A stretch of 64,000 bases of DNA from PALSA-1006 sp963733265 (lineage in GTDB: Bacteria > Pseudomonadota > Gammaproteobacteria > Burkholderiales > Gallionellaceae). Under the pieces are notes generated by a model, which worked only from the letters and a program-made list of their open reading frames with translations, made no database searches and had not been told where the DNA came from. This document shows, piece after piece, positions 61,872-64,000 of this stretch; the first letter of the stretch is position 1, and each line of letters opens with the position of its first letter. A program made the position numbers and the translations under genes. The stretch is taken from positions 1,674,001 to 1,738,000 of the forward strand of contig CAVTCF010000001.1 in NCBI GenBank assembly GCA_963733265.1, read 5' to 3'.

Positions 61872-62636
61872 ATGTCAGACCGGCATATCCCCAATCAGAA
61901 TTATCTTCTCCGCGCTCTGCCTGCGGAAGTATTTGAGCGAATCTCCCCCAATCTGGAATTAATCCCGATGCCGCTTGGTCAAGTTGTTTATGAATCCGGC
62001 GGCCAATTGCAGCATGTGTATTTTCCAACAACGGCTATCTTGTCACTACACTACATTATGGAGAGTGGTGCTTCGTCGGAAATCGCAGGTGTGGGTAATG
62101 AAGGCGTGCTCGGCGTTTCACTTTTCATGGGTGGCAGCACCACCCCGAGCCGGGCCACAGTGCAAACCGCGGGTAATGCATACCGGCTGAAAGGGCGCAT
62201 TATGGTGGAAGAATTCAATCGCGCCGGGCCAATGATGCGTTTGATGCTGCGCTATACGCAGGCGCTAATGACACAGATGTCGCAAACTGCGGTTTGCAAC
62301 CGGCATCATTCGGTGGCACAGCAACTGTGTCGCTGGTTGTTATTAACGCTTGATCGGTTGCCGTCGAATGAATTGACCATGACTCAGGAATTGATTGCCA
62401 GCATGCTTGGCGTTCGCCGCGAAAGTATCACCGAAACGGCTGTTATTTTGCAGCGCGAAGGACTGATCAGCTACCGCCGAGGACACATCACAGTTATTAA
62501 CCGGGCAGGTTTGGAGTCCCAGTCCTGCGAATGTTACGACGTTGTGAAAAAAGAATTTCACCGCTTGCTGTACGACGCGGCTGCGACCCAAAGCATATCG
62601 CAAACGCAAAATGTCGACCCGTACCGGGATCGCTAA
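61872..62636 (+). CDS. Crp/Fnr-family transcriptional regulator
   Basis: A 254-residue regulator. A cNMP-binding-like beta roll (about residues 10-130) includes LGQVVYESGGQLQHVYFPTTAILSL and EGVLGVSLFMGG. The C-terminal winged helix (about 160-225) has MTQELIASMLGVRRESITETAVILQREGLISYRRGHI. The FPTTAI and GVSLFMGG motifs belong to a Crp branch common in beta/alphaproteobacteria that lacks the cAMP phosphate-binding Arg and the Fnr cysteine cluster, so its effector is unknown. It precedes a multi-PAS sensor gene by 108 bases. A Cys pair in SQSCECYD near the end is not the Fnr site. Confidence 0.87.
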   Translation: MSDRHIPNQNYLLRALPAEVFERISPNLELIPMPLGQVVYESGGQLQHVYFPTTAILSLHYIMESGASSEIAGVGNEGVLGVSLFMGGSTTPSRATVQTAGNAYRLKGRIMVEEFNRAGPMMRLMLRYTQALMTQMSQTAVCNRHHSVAQQLCRWLLLTLDRLPSNELTMTQELIASMLGVRRESITETAVILQREGLISYRRGHITVINRAGLESQSCECYDVVKKEFHRLLYDAAATQSISQTQNVDPYRDR

Positions 62637-62744
62637 GAATATATGAAACCGGTCTTCCACTCAGCGTATAAGTTGAACTCGGCATTTTTCATGACTGAGC
62701 CGGTGCGCAGTTCCTCCACTTCAACAGTTGCATAGAAACAAACC

Positions 62745-64000
62745 ATGCCAGAAGAAATCAGAGAACCTTACATTCAAAATTCTGCCGCAGCCGCAGCAGA
62801 TGGAATTACCGAGTTTAAACGCCAGGAGACTTTACTCAATACAGGTGCCTTGCAGAACGCTATTCTTAACAGTGTTAACTTTTCGAGTATTGCCACTGAT
62901 GAAAAAGGCGTGATACAGATATTCAATGTGGGTGCGGAACGTATGCTGGGCTATTTGGCCGCTGACGTTCTGAACAAGATGACCCCGGCTGATATTTCAG
63001 AACCGCAAGAGGTGATTGCTCGTGCCAATGTACTCAGTGTCGAGCTCGGAACATTGATTGCACCCGGTTTCGAAGCGCTGGTTTTCAAGGCTTCGCGTGG
63101 CATTGAAGATATTTACGAGTTGACCTACATACGCAAGGACGGTAGTCGCTTTCCGGCTATTGTGTCAGTCACCGCGTTGCGCGATGCGAAAAACGGAATC
63201 ATCGGCTATCTATTGATCGGTACGGATAATACCGCCCGCAAGCAAGTCGAAGCCGAGAAACAGCATTTACTCGACATTCAGGCAGAAACGAATAAAAAAC
63301 TGCAACTTGCCAATCTTACTTTGCAAGTCAGCGAAGAAAGGCTGGCTGTTACACTTAATTCTATCGGGGATGCCGTGATCACTACCGATGCGGAAGGGCG
63401 TGTGACGCTGTTAAATCCGCTTGCCGAAAAGCTTACAGGGTGGTTGCAAGAGTCTGCAATCGGTCATCAGGTTGACAAAATATTTAGCATTATCAGCAAA
63501 GAAACCCGTCTGTCTGTTACTACTCCGGTAATGGATACGCTGAAACACGGAACGATACAAGGTTTGGCTAATCACACTGTATTGATTGCACGCGATGGCA
63601 GCGAGTGCGATATAGCCGACAGTTGCGCGCCAATTCGGGATCGTGATTCCAGGGTGATCGGCGCCGTGCTGGTGTTCCGCGATGTCACCAAAGAATACGG
63701 CGTGCAGCAAGCCTTGCGCGACCAGCAGTTTTATACGCGTTCGTTGATTGAATCCAATATCGACGCGATTATGACTACTGATCCGGAAGGAATCATTACC
63801 GATGTCAATAAACAGATGGAGGCGCTTACCGGCTGTACGCGCGACGAGTTGATTGGTTCCCCATCCAAGAATTACTTTACCGACCCGGAGCGGGCCGAGG
63901 CTGCTATCAAGAAAATGCTGAATGAAAAGAAAGTCAGCAACTTTGAGCTTACCGTGCGAGCCAGAGATGGCAAAGAAACTTTGGTGTCCTACTATGCGGC
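62745..64000 (+). CDS. Multi-PAS sensor protein, 3' end beyond the window
   Basis: 418 complete codons are open to the right edge with no stop. Three PAS-like domains can be seen: about residues 36-160 (ILNSVNFSSIATDEKGVIQI, RMLGYLAADVLNKM), 195-320 (VTLNSIGDAVITTDAEGRVTLLNPLAEKLTGW, with FRDVTKEYGV) and 330-418 (IESNIDAIMTTDPEGIITDVNKQMEALTG). A coiled linker joins the first two. There is no signal peptide or membrane helix so far. The output domain is missing; related proteins end in a histidine kinase, hybrid receiver or GGDEF domain. It follows the Crp/Fnr-type gene. No strong RBS is visible before the ATG. Confidence 0.75.
   Translation, partial: MPEEIREPYIQNSAAAAADGITEFKRQETLLNTGALQNAILNSVNFSSIATDEKGVIQIFNVGAERMLGYLAADVLNKMTPADISEPQEVIARANVLSVELGTLIAPGFEALVFKASRGIEDIYELTYIRKDGSRFPAIVSVTALRDAKNGIIGYLLIGTDNTARKQVEAEKQHLLDIQAETNKKLQLANLTLQVSEERLAVTLNSIGDAVITTDAEGRVTLLNPLAEKLTGWLQESAIGHQVDKIFSIISKETRLSVTTPVMDTLKHGTIQGLANHTVLIARDGSECDIADSCAPIRDRDSRVIGAVLVFRDVTKEYGVQQALRDQQFYTRSLIESNIDAIMTTDPEGIITDVNKQMEALTGCTRDELIGSPSKNYFTDPERAEAAIKKMLNEKKVSNFELTVRARDGKETLVSYYA

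Overview
The window is a continuous stretch of a Gram-negative chromosome. The gene content suggests a betaproteobacterium, perhaps of the Nitrosomonadales/Gallionellaceae type: a fused single-chain PntA, MutL with an endonuclease motif, GspA/GspB, pirin with cytochrome b561 and two YceI proteins, many c-di-GMP and PAS sensors, and roughly even base composition. The taxonomic call is inference; no rRNA or other decisive marker is present. No tRNA gene, CRISPR array or replication origin was recognised.

Layout. 1-6949: fatty-acid beta-oxidation (end of an acyl-CoA synthetase gene, YciA-type thioesterase, a fused HCDH/enoyl-CoA hydratase of FadN order, thiolase). A foreign-looking lipoprotein gene with a glycosidase-like core and carbohydrate-binding-like tail sits between the dehydrogenase and the thiolase. 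6976-13707: chalcone-isomerase-like exported protein, ATP-grasp enzyme, a periplasmic-binding-protein/diguanylate cyclase fusion, malate dehydrogenase, LysR regulator. 13797-18891: pirin/cytochrome b561/YceI/YceI operon, an old-yellow-enzyme reductase, and an EamA transporter behind a long leader whose hairpin covers the Shine-Dalgarno. 18908-29283: housekeeping genes (EttA, YheS-type ABC-F, XseA, 3'-5' exonuclease, DUF455 ferritin-like protein) mixed with accessory small genes: a HEPN-like protein, an exported coiled-coil protein, a KTSC protein and a Phd/PIN toxin-antitoxin pair. Several palindromic intergenic repeats lie here.

29500-32666: an ArnT-like glycosyltransferase, PAP2 phosphatase and ArnD-like deformylase, apparently for envelope glycolipid modification, although the ArnD-like protein lacks one expected metal ligand. 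32732-36965: HDOD protein, a PAS chemoreceptor with a periplasmic haem-c motif, an ECF sigma factor and a His-rich membrane protein. 37004-43461: a TetR-controlled RND efflux operon (TetR, NodT-type outer membrane protein, adaptor, pump) behind a perfect 21-bp palindrome that overlaps its likely promoter. 43534-51888: LTA-synthase-like enzyme, then on the minus strand mutL, an MFS transporter and miaA, and the GspA/GspB secretion accessory pair.

52163-58129: a small cytochrome c, an exported Ala/Lys-rich protein, an IS110-family insertion sequence with a structured non-coding left end (possible bridge RNA), a 47-residue exported peptide, and pntAB transhydrogenase. 58337-64000: a MASE1-PAS-GGDEF-EAL protein, a Crp/Fnr-type regulator, and a multi-PAS sensor cut by the window edge.
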